From NCBI GenBank assembly GCA_965205965.1, contig CBDBHT010000008.1, positions 682,001 through 746,000 on the forward strand: a DNA stretch of 64,000 bases, written 5' to 3'. Under the pieces are notes generated by a model. It was not told where the DNA came from and did no database searches. It worked only from the letters and a program-made list of their open reading frames with translations. Numbering within the stretch: the stretch's first letter is position 1; the number at the start of each line of letters is the position of its first letter. This stretch comes from Bin55 sp965205965 (GTDB taxonomy: Bacteria; Pseudomonadota; Gammaproteobacteria; Pseudomonadales; Azotimanducaceae). The position numbers and the translations under genes were made by a program. Of the stretch, positions 28,504 to 39,113 are shown in pieces.

Positions 28504-29029
28504 ATCTAAGTGTAGTGCATCGTCACGAATAATAGTTGGGATAAATAATACGTTCGATCTGAGATGATGAGGAGGAGGAGTCTACTGAAACCAAGGAGGG
28601 TGTTCACAAAGAAGCAATACATTACCCGTCTGACGGAACAGGCATGATGGGTACACGGCGAAAAGATCAGGAAGCTCAGCGGACCGAATCAAACGGTTAA
28701 GCGGACATAGATCTTGCTGAAGGCCGATGGCAATAGGCCAGCATAAAAGATGGATCAGCGGATTGCAGATGTATTCCTGTGTCGCTCCCAGACGGTAGAG
28801 AACGTTCACCAGCGTTTTGTGCTGCGGTCCCCCCGGACCACAATAGCGGGCCACGGCAGTTAGACCCTTTGTCTGCTGGCGCGTCAGGTGACGGAATTGG
28901 AGATCGTTGAATCGATCAGTCACTTGTCCCATAAATTATGGGAATTACTAACTTGAGTACAACGATAGTCATAAGACATTGAGATTTGAAATGTCATTAC
29001 ACTGCATGCTTGCCCATCTACTGCCTAGC
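28504..29029. other. Stretch with one unassigned open frame
   Basis: A minus-strand frame at 28582-28932 encodes 116 residues (MGQVTDRFNDLQFRHLTRQQ, YCGPGGPQHKTLVNVLYRLG, EYICNPLIHLLCWPIAIG). I do not recognise it. It is GC-richer than the host genes and lies next to an IS630 copy, so it may be a remnant of mobile DNA. Confidence 0.35.
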
Positions 29030-30262
29030 AGGCCATCACTTTTGTATTGATGGGTAAAGTGATTTCAGTTTGATCCGTGCGTCGGCGGTCGTGAATCGCC
29101 AGTCCACTCGCACGGCTTCGCGGTTCCTTCGCTCCTGCCAAGCATCGACTTCACGGCGTAGGGTTTCGCGGTCGGGCAGACGACGGTTCAGGCATTGGCC
29201 GACCATCGCACCGATCTCAATCTCGGCCATGTTCAGCCAGCTGCCGTGCTTGGGCGTATAGTGGATCTCCAGCCGCTCGGAGAGATGCGCCGCGCCTCGG
29301 CCGCCGGCTCGAACGCCTCGTAGAACGAAGCCGGAGCATGCGTGTTTAAGTTGTCCATGACCAGCACGACACGCTTATCCGGGTAGTCCTCGTCCACCAA
29401 CCGTTGGATCTGCCGTGCCCAGTCGACTTTCGTGCGTCGCTTCGTCACGTCCAAGCGTCGCCAACCTTCCAGTGGTGCGAACAGCATAAACAGGTTGCTC
29501 ACGCCGTTGCGTTCGTACTCATAGTCGTACGTCGCGGGCGTTCCGGGTTTGGCCGGCCGCGGAACCCGCACTTCCTTCACCTGCTGCCGATGGGTCTCGT
29601 CCATGCACACCAGCACCTCATCATCCTGGTATTCCCGACGATACACCTCCAGGATGTCCTCCATGGCGCACGCAAACTGCGCATCCGACTTCGGGGGGAT
29701 GCACCAGCATTGCTTCAACCACGGTTTAAGGTCGTTTTTTTGAGCGTACGACGAACCGTCTCCCGACTCACGCCATCCACGATCTCGCACTCCACCAAGC
29801 GATCCGCGAGCAAGCGCAACGACCACCGCGTGTAGTCCTCCGGGGGATCGCCGCAGGCGATCGCCACCAGCCGAGCTTCCGCCTCCCCATCCAGAACCTT
29901 CGCCCGCCGGTTCAACTGCTCCTTACCGGTTCAGAGCCGCCTCCAGTTCCTCCTCCACACAACGCCGACGCACTCGCACCACCGTCGCTACCCCAATGCC
30001 CAGGGCCTCCGCAATCTCACCGTCCGTCCGCCATCCTCCCGACACACTCATCGCACTGCAACAGAATACGCCCATGCTCCTGCTTCCGGGCTGATACCCG
30101 ACCCTTCGTCGTCAGTGCCTTCAACTCTTCGCGTTCTTCCGCCGTCAACTTCACCCGATACCTCTTGCTAGTCATCCAGAACTCTCCTGGTTCATCGGGA
30201 CATCCGAAAACACCCATAATACCCTACTAACCTATCAATCCAATGGAGGTGGGCTACTAGTA
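29030..30262 (-). mobile_element. IS630-family element, copy 2
   Basis: A GC-rich insert of about 1.2 kb holding a broken IS630-type transposase of a different subgroup from copy 1. Its 5' terminal region has TAGTAGGGTATTATGGGTG on the coding strand. Exact ends are uncertain. Confidence 0.65.
29036..30175 (-). pseudogene. IS630-family transposase, several frameshifts
   Basis: It starts MTSKRYRVKLTAEEREELKAL at 30175. Frame changes near 30025 and 29935 are followed by RRAKVLDGEAEARLVAIACG and TRWSLRLLADRLVE. A run of seven A near 29735 coincides with the next shift (TLKK to LKPWLKQCWCIPPK), as in copy 1. VLVCMDETHRQQ and VVLVMDNLNTHAP carry the two aspartates. A last break at about 29270 leads to LNMAEIEIGAMVGQCLNRRL and the stop at 29036. 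Non-functional unless several frame changes are recoded. Confidence 0.75.
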
Positions 30263-30814
30263 CCGTTCCTCGACCCGAATACCAATTCGTTACATCCAGA
30301 ATGCCCACCCCACTCTATCGGCTCCTGTATCAGCGACAGCGTCAATTCCGAGTGAGATTCCGTATGGCCCCCGCGTTCGTTCCCTCCAAAGGCAGTGCAG
30401 TTGTAGCACATGATCCAGAGTTCCAACTCCAAGCACCGCTCCCGGGTTGGGAGGGGCAGACACTATAGGGCACCAATGGACTTTATAATTTGATGAGAGT
30501 CCAGTCCATAGAGCAAGAATGCCTCGACTCCGACTGTGGTAAGAGATACTCGCTCGCAATGTCATTGCAGAATTGCTCGACTTCGGTCTCTGCTTCGTTG
30601 CCGCTGATCCCTGTTTCCCCTAGCAGTCTGCGCCACAGAAAATTTTGAGAACATTTTCTAGAATAACTGATTTACAACTGACTTGAGATAGAAATTACAT
30701 ACCTTGCGAATGCATGTTTCAGGAAATATGCTTATGATGCTATCGCAATACGTGTATAACGAACCATACTTTGATGATTGGGATAGAGTGCCTTGAGACG
30801 AACACCGCGCACTG
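30263..30814. other. Gene-free stretch between IS elements
   Basis: About 550 bases of mixed composition between an IS630 copy and the CTAG flanking an IS1380 element. Open frames (for example minus 30290-30565) show no similarity I know. Confidence 0.45.
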
Positions 30815-31738
30815 CTAGCCCAGATTTCTCATAACCAAGTCGAAAATGATGTTTTTCACGGGATGCGTGGGGTACGGGGCATGGAATGTCGCTTCGCGAG
30901 TTTGAAAAGGCTTCGGAGGGCGGGGATGCGTGTGTTTTCCCCGCCTTTTTGCGGGCGGGACGGCGAATCGCTGAGCATCCGGGCGCGGGGAGGTCGGCGC
31001 GCTCCGCCGCCAGCGTCATGCACCTGGTTGCACCGGGCTTTTACGTTGGTGCCAGGCTGGCCCAGATCAAGCGGAAATCCTTCCAGTACGGGAAGGCGGA
31101 CCCGAACGCCAGATGGATCCGCCGCGTGGACACCGTCACGCGCACCGGGATCTGGAACAGGCACTTGCGCAGCGTCGATGGACGGCTCCGGCGCGCAGCA
31201 TGGAGGATACCGGAAGGTTCTCGAGCCGGCGCTTCATCATGCAATGAAGGGCATGGGCCAGTGCGCTCATCCGGAGCCGGAGTGCGTTGACGTTCCAGAG
31301 GCTGCTGGAGCATCGGTCCAGGAACAGATCGTTCTTCTGTTCCTTGATCCAGTTTTCGGCCTCACCCCGGTCGCAGTACATCTCTTCGTAGACCGTTGGC
31401 GCGTCGGGCTCCTGGAGCGAGGTGACGACGAAGCGACTGTTGTACCGGGCTTCGCCGACCGTCGCACATGGGTCTTCCGCGCCGGCCTCCGGTCCGCCGT
31501 CGGCCTTGCCGGCCGGTTCCCCGTCCGCGTTGCCGACCGGTTGTCCCGGCAGCCATTCGGCCTTGGTGGCGATCACGCGGCGTTCGCGGCTCCAGCTGTC
31601 GCGCGTGCGATAGTCGAAGCTCTGGTAGCCGCGGGCCGCTTGCTGCGCATAGTCCGGATCCCGCTTCAACCGGTCCCGCAGATCGTCCATCAACGGTTGG
31701 ACCCGGTCTTTCAGCCGATCATTGCGCGGCAGTCCTAG

Positions 31739-33906
31739 CCCAAGTTTAACAAATTGTTCGTTCAAAACACGATATTTGGGGCTTTTTTGATGGAATCTCA
31801 CATATTTTTCCTTGTTTTTCAACAGGTTAGTTTTTCAAGGCTTCATTGTAGTGCCATAAAATTCTTTCTTGGTATTGACACCCGGCCCCCATCCCCTATC
31901 ATGCTCTCATGTATATCCGACGCGTGCCCACACGAAAGAGATCCGATACGGAACGATACTTCAGTTATCGCTTGGTCGAGTCCCGGCGCGAAGGCGATCG
32001 GGTGCGCCAGCGAACCCTGCTCAACCTTGGCAGCCATTTCCCGATTCCTCAAGGAGCAATGGCCTGTTCTGATCGAGCGCGTGCAAACCCTGCTGACCGG
32101 GCAAATAGATCTGGAGCCGGAGCTGGAGCGGGAAGCCGATCGCATCGCCCAGCGATTGCTGGCCCGCTCCGCATCGGAACGACTGCCCGCTACCCAAACC
32201 GGAGAGCGCGCTACTCACACGATGTACGAGGACAGCCTGGACCAGGTTCATGTTCGCACCGCGGGCATCGAGGCTCTCGGCCTCTGGGCACTGAGGGAGC
32301 TGGGACTGGAGGATCTGCTGCAAGAGCTCTCGGGCCATTCCGGGCTGGTGAAGACCGCCCTGGCCTCCATCGCGATGCGCTTGGTGGAGCCCGGTTCCGA
32401 GCGGCGGACCCACCTCTGGCTGCGCACGCGCAGCACCGCCGTAACCGGCACTGAGATATTCCGACCTGAAGACCCTCTGGCTGCGCACGCGCAGCACCGC
32501 CGGAGAATTGCTGGGCGTGGATTTCGATCGGCAGTCCCTGATGCACAGCTCTATCGCGCCTCCGATCTGTTGATGAGCCATCGCGACGCCATCGAGGAAC
32601 ATCTGTTCGAGCGTCTCATGACCCTGTTCAACCGGCAGCCGACAGTCACGTTCTATGACTTGACCAACACCTATTTTGAAGGTCAGGCCAAGGCTCAGGA
32701 CCAGGCCAGGCGCGGCAAGTCCAAGGAACGGCGCTCTGGCTGTCCGCTGCTGACCCTGGTTCTGGATGGCTCGGGAGCGATCCAGCGTTCCAAGGTGTTC
32801 GCCGGCAACCAGAGCGAGCCCGCGACCCTCGAGAAGATGCTCCAGGATCTCGCGGTCGACCGCCAGTCCCTGATCGTGCTGGATCGAGGCACGGGCACGG
32901 AAGAGCGACTGGAATGGCTGCGCGAACAGGGCTATCGCTATCTGGCCAGGAGCCGGCGCCGGCAACGCGACTTCGATCCCGAACAGGCGCGGGCGATTCC
33001 CGAACGCGAGCCACGGCAAGAGATCCAGATCTACCGCGCGCGCTCGGACGATGGCCGCGAAGCCTTCGTGCATTGCCGCTCGAAAGCCCGGGCCGAGAAA
33101 GAACTCGCCATCGTGACCCGGCAATGCGAGCGGCTGGAAGCCGGACTGCGGCGCATGGCCGAAGGCCTCTCCCGGAAGGGAGCCCGCAAGGATCCCGAGG
33201 CTTTGCGCGAGCGCGTTGGCCGGCTCAAGGGCAAGTATCCCAAAGTCGGGCGCCACTATACGGTGTCCATCACGGTGTCCATCGAATCCAGCACCGAGGG
33301 CCAGGCGGTCTCCTTGACTTGGGAACGCTCCCAGCCGCCAAATTCCATGCTGGCCACCCCCGGGGTCTACGATCTGCGGACCAATGTCCTGGATCAAGAC
33401 GCTGACTGGCTCTGGAAAACCTACACCCGCCTGACCGAAATCGAGTCGGTGTTCCGATCCCTCAAGTCGGAACTCGGCCTGCGACCGATTTTTCACCAGA
33501 AGCCCCGGCGCGCCGAAGGCCACCTGTTCATTTCCGTGATCGCTTATCAGGCTCCGCACCTGATACGAAGCAGGCTTCAGGCCCAAGGCATTCACGACAG
33601 CTGGGATACCCTGAAAACCAGGCTGGGCCTGGCGATCCGAGCCACCAGCGTCTTTCAGCGAACCGACGGCAAATGGCTGCATATCCGCAAGTCGGCGGCG
33701 CTCACGCCGGATCAGGCGGAGATCTTCCGTGCGCTCGGATTGCCGGAGCGCATCGGTCCCATTACCCGAACCATCGTCGAGGTCGACGCCACGATCCCGG
33801 CCTGAAGCCGCCCAAATGTAGTGCCACAAGGATTCCACACCCTCTTGTAACTGCCTGAAAAACATTGGTTTTGTAGGGCTTAAAAATCTAGATTGTTAAA
33901 CTTGGG
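31739..33906 (+). mobile_element. IS1634-type element, copy 1
   Basis: 2168 bp, ends CCCAAGTTTAACAA and its inverse, flanked by CTAG on both sides (31735-31738 and 33907-33910). It is inserted in the IS1380 transposase of copy I. Compared with the second copy (55104-57225) it has an insertion of about 61 bp near 32441 that contains a second copy of a 29-bp segment (32413-32441 repeated at 32474-32502). Confidence 0.85.
31909..33805 (+). pseudogene. IS1634-type transposase, copy 1 (frameshifted)
   Basis: The native start MYIRRVPTRKRSDTERYFSY is at 31909. An extra A near 32053 shifts the frame after NLGSHFPIPQ, and the 61-bp insertion plus two extra bases near 32545 garble about 35 residues. 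The later part is intact: LTLVLDGSGAIQRSKVFAGN, LIVLDRGTGTEERLEWL and RLTEIESVFRSLKSELGLRP, the last holding the catalytic Glu region. Confidence 0.8.
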
Positions 33907-34739
33907 CTAGCACGTAATCCACGCCCCGCGCCTCGCACCACGTCATCAACTCGTCGCGGCAGTAGGCCCCGTCGGCGCGGATCAGGATCGGCACCTGCGG
34001 ACAATCGCTTCCGCAGCCGGTCCACGAGCGGCTCGACCGTCTCCACCACGCCCGCCGCCACATCGCTGCTCGACGTGCGCAGTTCCGTCCGCACCGGCCA
34101 GCCGTTGCAGAACACCAGCCGCGGAAGGTAGCAGTATGCATGGTAGTACCCGTGATAGAACCGGTGCTCCTGCCGGCCGTGCAGTTCCACGTCCGTGGCA
34201 TCGATATCCAGCACCAACCGCTTCGGCATCTGGCCCCGCTCGCCCCACACCAGGTACAGATCCACGAGCAGCTCGTCGAGCGCATCGAAATCCACGGTGA
34301 TCTGGCGCGCTTTCGCCGGGTCCCGCCCGTTCGCCGACAGCTCCATCCGGTTCAGCGTGCTTTTGCCGGCCAGCGGCTCGCAGTCCGAACGCGCACACTC
34401 CACACGCCCCATGGCCGTGGACAGGGCCCGGTCCCGCCGCAGCTCGTCGTGATTGTTCACATCTTCGTAGCCCAGCGCGAGACCCAAAATCTGCTGCCCC
34501 AGCAACGCCACTAGCGGATGCGCCACCTTGGACGGGTCCCGGTGGTCCGTGAAACATGCCGAGGCGCGCTCGAACAGCCGGACCTGCTCGGCCAGCATCA
34601 TCAGCAGTGCCGAGCCCCCGTTGGAACTCAGCTCGCCTCCACTGCAGTCCACCTCCATCCGCCCCGGACGGACCCCTTTCGCCATCCGACGCACCAACCG
34701 GTCCGCGCCGCGCTTTTGCTTGCTCTTCATCCCGTGCCC

Positions 34740-35119
34740 TCCTCCATCCGGCCCCATCGGCCGCGTTGCGCCCACCGTTCGGCCAGCGTGGCCGCATATC
34801 CCGGACGCCCCTTCCAGAACACCCACCGGAACATGCACAGTACGACCACCAGCGTGTTCAGCACGCGCCGCCGCCGCTGCCAGAGCCGGACCCAAGCATC
34901 CTCCGGGGCCAAGACGGCTGCCGGCGACCTGCAGGACCCCAATCGATCCCGACCCTTCGGCGTGAACCAGCCCAGATGACTACACAGGGTGGACGCCAAC
35001 TCATGGCGGCTCAGTGCCGGAAACCGTGCCACCGTCTTCTGAAGGTCCACCATCCAACGGCGGGTCAGCCGCGTGCCACCCAAGGTGGTCGACTTCACGT
35101 TCTCGATTCGGAAATCCAT
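34740..35119 (-). pseudogene. DruA-like N-terminal fragment captured in the IS1380 element (copy I)
   Basis: Starting MDFRIENVKSTTLGGTRLTR, the first ~60 residues match the start of the DUF4338-IS4 protein at 44230-46520 almost residue for residue (FPALSRHELASTLCSHLGWF, TPKGRDRLGSC). It then jumps to sequence matching the later inter-domain part (LAPEDAWVRLWQRRRR, VLNTLVVVLCMFRWVFWKGRPGY), so most of the DUF4338 domain is deleted. The frame ends just before the IS1380 transposase start. Confidence 0.75.
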
Positions 35120-35149
35120 CACGTTGGCACCAGAGGCCATCTAACCAAG

Positions 35150-35295
35150 CGTAGATTGCCATAACCCATGCCAAAACGCAAGTGTTTTTTTGAAGAACCC
35201 CCAAAAAAATCGAATATGTTTCCGTATATCAACCGGTTACACGGCATCCTCAAAGACCGGGATCCCTTTCCGTTCATCCGCATGCCATCGCAGCC
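35150..35295. repeat. Terminal region of the DruA-IS4 element inside IS1380 copy I
   Basis: About 145 bp (AAGCGTAGATTGCCATAACC, then a T-rich run, ATCAACCGGTTACACG and CATCCTCAAAGACC). It matches the right end of the 44144-46690 element, with the terminal CCGAATGCCATTG diverged to CCGCATGCCATCG. Five other copies are at 46545-46690, 49339-49494, 52086-52232, 54490-54635 and 59460-59605. Confidence 0.8.
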
Positions 35296-35657
35296 ACCGG
35301 GGGCGAGACCTCCCGACAGTCGGGGAGCGTTCGGGCCTCGTCAAGACCAGGACCCAAGGGCGTGCGATAGGGGCGTCCGCCGCATGCTCACCTGCATGGC
35401 TCATCATCCAGTCGACAACAGCATCTTGCACGGGATGCGCCGCTTTACACGCCGGTCGTGGCGGTCCGCAAAACGGGCCCAGGCGCATGCTACAAGTCCG
35501 ACCCGAACGCACCCCTTTCGCCATCCAACGCACCCATCCGTCCGAACGCACCCCGCTACCATCCCCTTCCCCCCGGCAAAGCCCAACCAACTTCGTGGCA
35601 TCAATAACTTACACGCACATACATCGCACCCAAGCCATCCATTATGAGAAATAAGGG

Positions 35658-36009
35658 CTAGCGCGACGGTTTCCAATACCAGCACCAAGCCTGAATGAAA
35701 CTATACGGGGAATTGCTGATTCGTCGGATTCATTTATCTGGCACTGATGTGCGAAGTGATCAGAAACTTAGTGTAAACACATCCTAGTGTAGGATTTATT
35801 CTCCATAGATTCCACATTCCACACCGTAATATGGGGCTACTAGTTTCCTCTTCGCGAAAGACTTCGTCAGTCACTGGTAATATCTTAGTTGAAACGAAAT
35901 GACTGAAAGGTTTAATAGTTGTCTATTCGGGGTCAGCATCACGTAAACCTAAATATACGACCGTGGGAAGATGTCTCAACGAGAGGCAACATGCAACAAC
36001 ACTCAGCCT
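35658..36009. other. Gene-free stretch with a solo IS5-like end
   Basis: About 350 bases between two IS elements. CTATACGGGGAATTGCTG at 35701-35718 matches the inverted repeats at 7319 and 8467. No gene is recognisable. Confidence 0.5.
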
Positions 36010-36013
36010 ATCT

Positions 36014-37796
36014 AGTGTCTGTGCGAAAACCCTGACGATTGTATCAAAGTGTTGATGATTGCGGCATGGGAGGGTATTTTGAGCTAAAATGCTGCGGGTG
36101 AAGATTGCCGTTGGAGGCGTTGAAATGGGCTTTTTTAGGGGTTTCAGGGGTGTTCTGTGCGGATCTTCGTTGGGAGAGCAGCGATCATGAGACGTTTCGA
36201 GCACGCCTTGCGGTTGGATGAGACGCCGATCGGTGAGATCAAGATTAATGTGAAATCACGGGATGACATTCCGGCGTTGCTGTTGGGATTGCAGCATCTG
36301 TACGTGACGTGTCGGGAGGAATGGGAAGGGTTACTGGGTTGCCATGTGACAGCGGATCGGGATCCGGAGAACGGGAGGCCGGGGATGACGCTGTGGCGGG
36401 TTCTGGTGATGGCGGTGCTCAAGCAGGGTTTGGATTGCGACTACGACCGTCTGGGGGAGTTGGTGAACCATCACCAAGTGGTACGGAAGATGCTGCAGCA
36501 TGGGTTTCTGGATGACTGGACATACTCGGTTCGCACCTTGCAGGACAACGTGTCGCTGGTGACGCCGGCGTTGCTACAGGAGTTGAATGCGCTGCTGGTG
36601 CGCGAAGGTCATGCGGTGGCGGGAAAGCCCCCTGGCACCGCCTTGGACGGTCGGGTTGACTCGTTCGTAGTGGAGACGGACGTGCATTACCCGACGGACG
36701 TGAACCTGCTGTGGAATGCGATGCGGGTGCTGCTGAAGGAGGTTTCGGTCTGTTGCGGATCGCATGAGGTGTCGGGATGGCGGCAGGGGCAGTACTGGCG
36801 GAGCCAGGTTCGGCAGGGCTATCAACGGGTGAGCCGTGCGCGGTTGTGGTGCCGACGCCCGAAGGTGGTGGCGGCGTGGTTGACCCTGTGCGGCGATCTG
36901 ACGGGGCGTCTGGGCGACACGCTGGAGGTGCTGGAAGGATTGCCGGAGGGATCGGTGTCGCCGGCGCAGCTGTCGCGATGGCACTGGTTTCACGCCTGCT
37001 CGGTGCGTTTGCAGGATCAGATCCGCCGTCGCGTGCTGGAAGGGGAAACGATCCCGCACGAGGAGAAACTGTTCTCGCTGTTCGAGCCGCATACGCGCTG
37101 GATCATGAAGGGCAAGGCCGGCCGGTGGAGCTGGGGGTTCCCCTGACGGTGCTGGAAGATCAACATCAGTTCATCCTAGGTTGGCACTTGCAATGGCATG
37201 GCGTTGATGTGGACGTGGCGGTTCCGCTGGTGGCGGCATGCCAGGCACAGTATCCGGAGTTGCGCGGATGCAGTTTCGACCGGGGGTTCCACAGCCCGCC
37301 AACCAACAGCAACTGGCCGCGGTGCTGGAGCACGTCGCGTTGCCCGGGAAGGTAAAGCATCGTTCGTGGCGCGACGCCGGCGGCATCCGGGCGTGGAATC
37401 GGCGATCCATGCGTTGGAAAGTCATGGCTTGGACCGGGTGCGCACGCATGGCCGGGCAGGCTTCGAACGCACCGTGGGTATCTCGACCCTCGCAGCCAAC
37501 CTGCACCGGCTCGGACGCTTGCTGCAGCAACGGGCGGAGCGGTGGTACCATCGCACGCACGCACCACCCTATCGTTTGGCGGCCTAGCCGTCCCCATCCT
37601 CAATATCCATCCTTCCCGCCCCTCGGGACGGACTCCGCACGCCCCGAAAGCGAGCAGGAGAACATCATCCGCACTTTTGGAGCTCCGATGGGCGGATTAC
37701 CCGTCATACATCTCCTAAATCAACATGATCCCCTGAGCGGCGGATACCATCACGTGGCTTAAACCCATCGTAAAATGGGGTTTTCCCGCAGACACT
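36014..37796 (+). mobile_element. 1.8-kb ISNCY-like element, copy C
   Basis: 1783 bp with the same ends as copy A and a 4-bp ATCT duplication (36010-36013 and 37797-37800). It lies downstream of serC, where pheA or tyrA would often be. Confidence 0.85.
36187..37587 (+). pseudogene. ISNCY-like transposase, copy C (deletions)
   Basis: It starts MRRFEHALRLDETPIGEIK at 36187 and stays open for about 320 residues to 37146 (KAGRWSWGFP). There a 4-base loss in GCCGGCCGG shifts the frame. About 30 bases are also missing near 37345, before KASFVARRRRHPG. Non-functional. Confidence 0.8.
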
Positions 37797-38018
37797 ATCT
37801 ATTCGATAACAGTTCTATATCTTTCTCGCAATTTTTGAATAGCTTAGTCTCCTATTCTAGTCGATAGTAGGTAATACACGAGCGTATCGAATAATTTCGT
37901 GTGAGTTTTGACCTCGGCGGTTTTCTTTGCATACGCCAGAAGTTTACTCAAAAGTATGTGGCGTCGATGATCTATAACGGCAATATCTCATCGCAAGCAC
38001 GATATTGAGATGCGTTCT

Positions 38019-39101
38019 TCACGATATAGATCGTGAATACTGAGTTGCGAAATAGTCCATGAAGTTGGCTAGAGCATCGACCGCAGAATCAGGGACCGCA
38101 TTGTAAATACTAGCTCTAATGCCCCCAACGTTTCGATGACCCTTAAGTCCGAAAAGCTTCTCGTGTCTCGCCTCAATAAGAAATTTTTCTTCTAACGTAT
38201 TTTCAACGACCCGAAAGCACACATTCATCCGAGATCGATATTCCCGGGGTGCAGTCCCGTGATAGATCCCGTGCTTATCAATAACTGAGTAGAGTTTCTG
38301 GGATCTTAAATGGGAGCGAGTCTCCATTGCCGTTAGTCCACCCTCACCAATGACCCAATCAAATACTAGTCCTGCAAGGTACCAGTTAAAAACTGGAGGC
38401 GTGTTATACATGGAACCGCTATCGGCATGTGCTTGATAATCAAGAATTTTGGGTGTTCCTTCTCGCGCGCGGCCGCAAAGATCACGATGAACGATAACAA
38501 CAGTCAATCCAGCTGAACCAGAATTTTTCTGAGCACCCGCGTAAATAAGACCAAATTTTGATAGATTGAGCGGACGAGACAGGAAATCTGATGACATGTC
38601 GACGACAAGCGGTACATCCCCAGTATCAGGAAAATGGTTGAACTGAACTCCTTCGATCGTTTCGTTTGACGTTACATGCACGTATTGTGCTTGATCGTGA
38701 GCTATCTGAACTGACAAATCCCTCACACGATTGATGCCTTGCATTATGACATTTACGCTCGCAAGTCTCCTGGCTTCGGCGATAGCTTTCTTCGACCATG
38801 AACCCGCCTCAACATAGTCGACTGTATCATCCGAACTTGCAAGATTTATGGGCACCATTGCAAATTGCATACTGGCACCTCCTTGCAGGAAAAGAACATG
38901 GTAGTCATCCTTGATACCGTACAGTGATCTCAAGCCAGTTTCAGCACGATGAGCCATTTCCTGACATTTGGGTGATCGATGGCTCATTTCCATGATCGAC
39001 ATACCACTACCTTGGTAGTCAAGCAATTCGTTCCGAGCTTTTTTTAGTACTGGCAACGGCAACGCGGAAGGACCAGCGGAAAAATTAAATACTCGTTCCA
39101 T
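38019..39101 (-). CDS. serC: Phosphoserine aminotransferase
   Basis: 360 residues, usual length. The start MERVFNFSAGPSALPLPVL is diagnostic, and the PLP lysine is in IYAGAQKNSGSAGLT. It makes phosphoserine for serine synthesis and also serves pyridoxal phosphate synthesis. It follows gyrA after 12 bases on the same strand, the common gammaproteobacterial order. The downstream partners pheA and aroA are missing; an ISNCY-like copy begins 220 bases after the stop. Confidence 0.96.
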   Translation of the reverse strand: MERVFNFSAGPSALPLPVLKKARNELLDYQGSGMSIMEMSHRSPKCQEMAHRAETGLRSLYGIKDDYHVLFLQGGASMQFAMVPINLASSDDTVDYVEAGSWSKKAIAEARRLASVNVIMQGINRVRDLSVQIAHDQAQYVHVTSNETIEGVQFNHFPDTGDVPLVVDMSSDFLSRPLNLSKFGLIYAGAQKNSGSAGLTVVIVHRDLCGRAREGTPKILDYQAHADSGSMYNTPPVFNWYLAGLVFDWVIGEGGLTAMETRSHLRSQKLYSVIDKHGIYHGTAPREYRSRMNVCFRVVENTLEEKFLIEARHEKLFGLKGHRNVGGIRASIYNAVPDSAVDALANFMDYFATQYSRSIS

Positions 39102-39113
39102 CCCACTTCAATC

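Larger units (their letters stand above)
31041..34730 (-). pseudogene. IS1380 transposase, copy I (interrupted by IS1634-type element)
   Basis: The coding order is minus strand: the N-terminal part runs from the ATG at 34730 (GGAGG nine bases upstream) through MEVDCSGGELSSNGG, LVLDIDATDVELHG (first Asp), HGYYHAYCYLPRLVF to 33911, and the C-terminal part from 31734 to 31041 (NDRLKDRVQPLM, YCDRGEAENWIKEQKNDLF with the catalytic Glu). A base loss around 33998 shifts the frame before the second Asp segment (ILIRADGAY), and two extra bases near 31195 shift the end. It cannot make active transposase. Confidence 0.8.
30819..35657 (-). mobile_element. Chimeric IS1380-family element, copy I, split by an IS1634-type element
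   Basis: The ends are CCCAGATTTCTCATAACC on the left and, inverted, CCCTTATTTCTCATAATGG on the right, flanked on both sides by CTAG (30815-30818 and 35658-35661), a 4-bp duplication. Without the 2168-bp IS1634-type insert and its CTAG the element is about 2667 bp, matching copy III (2664 bp). Besides the IS1380 transposase it carries about 930 bp upstream that includes a DruA-like N-terminal reading frame and the terminal region of the 44144-46690 element. The transposase is split and also frameshifted. Confidence 0.85.

Noticed and set aside
38018..38037. Hairpin at the serC stop codon as a terminator
   Set aside because: The 8-base stem overlaps the stop codon and has no T run after it on the minus strand.
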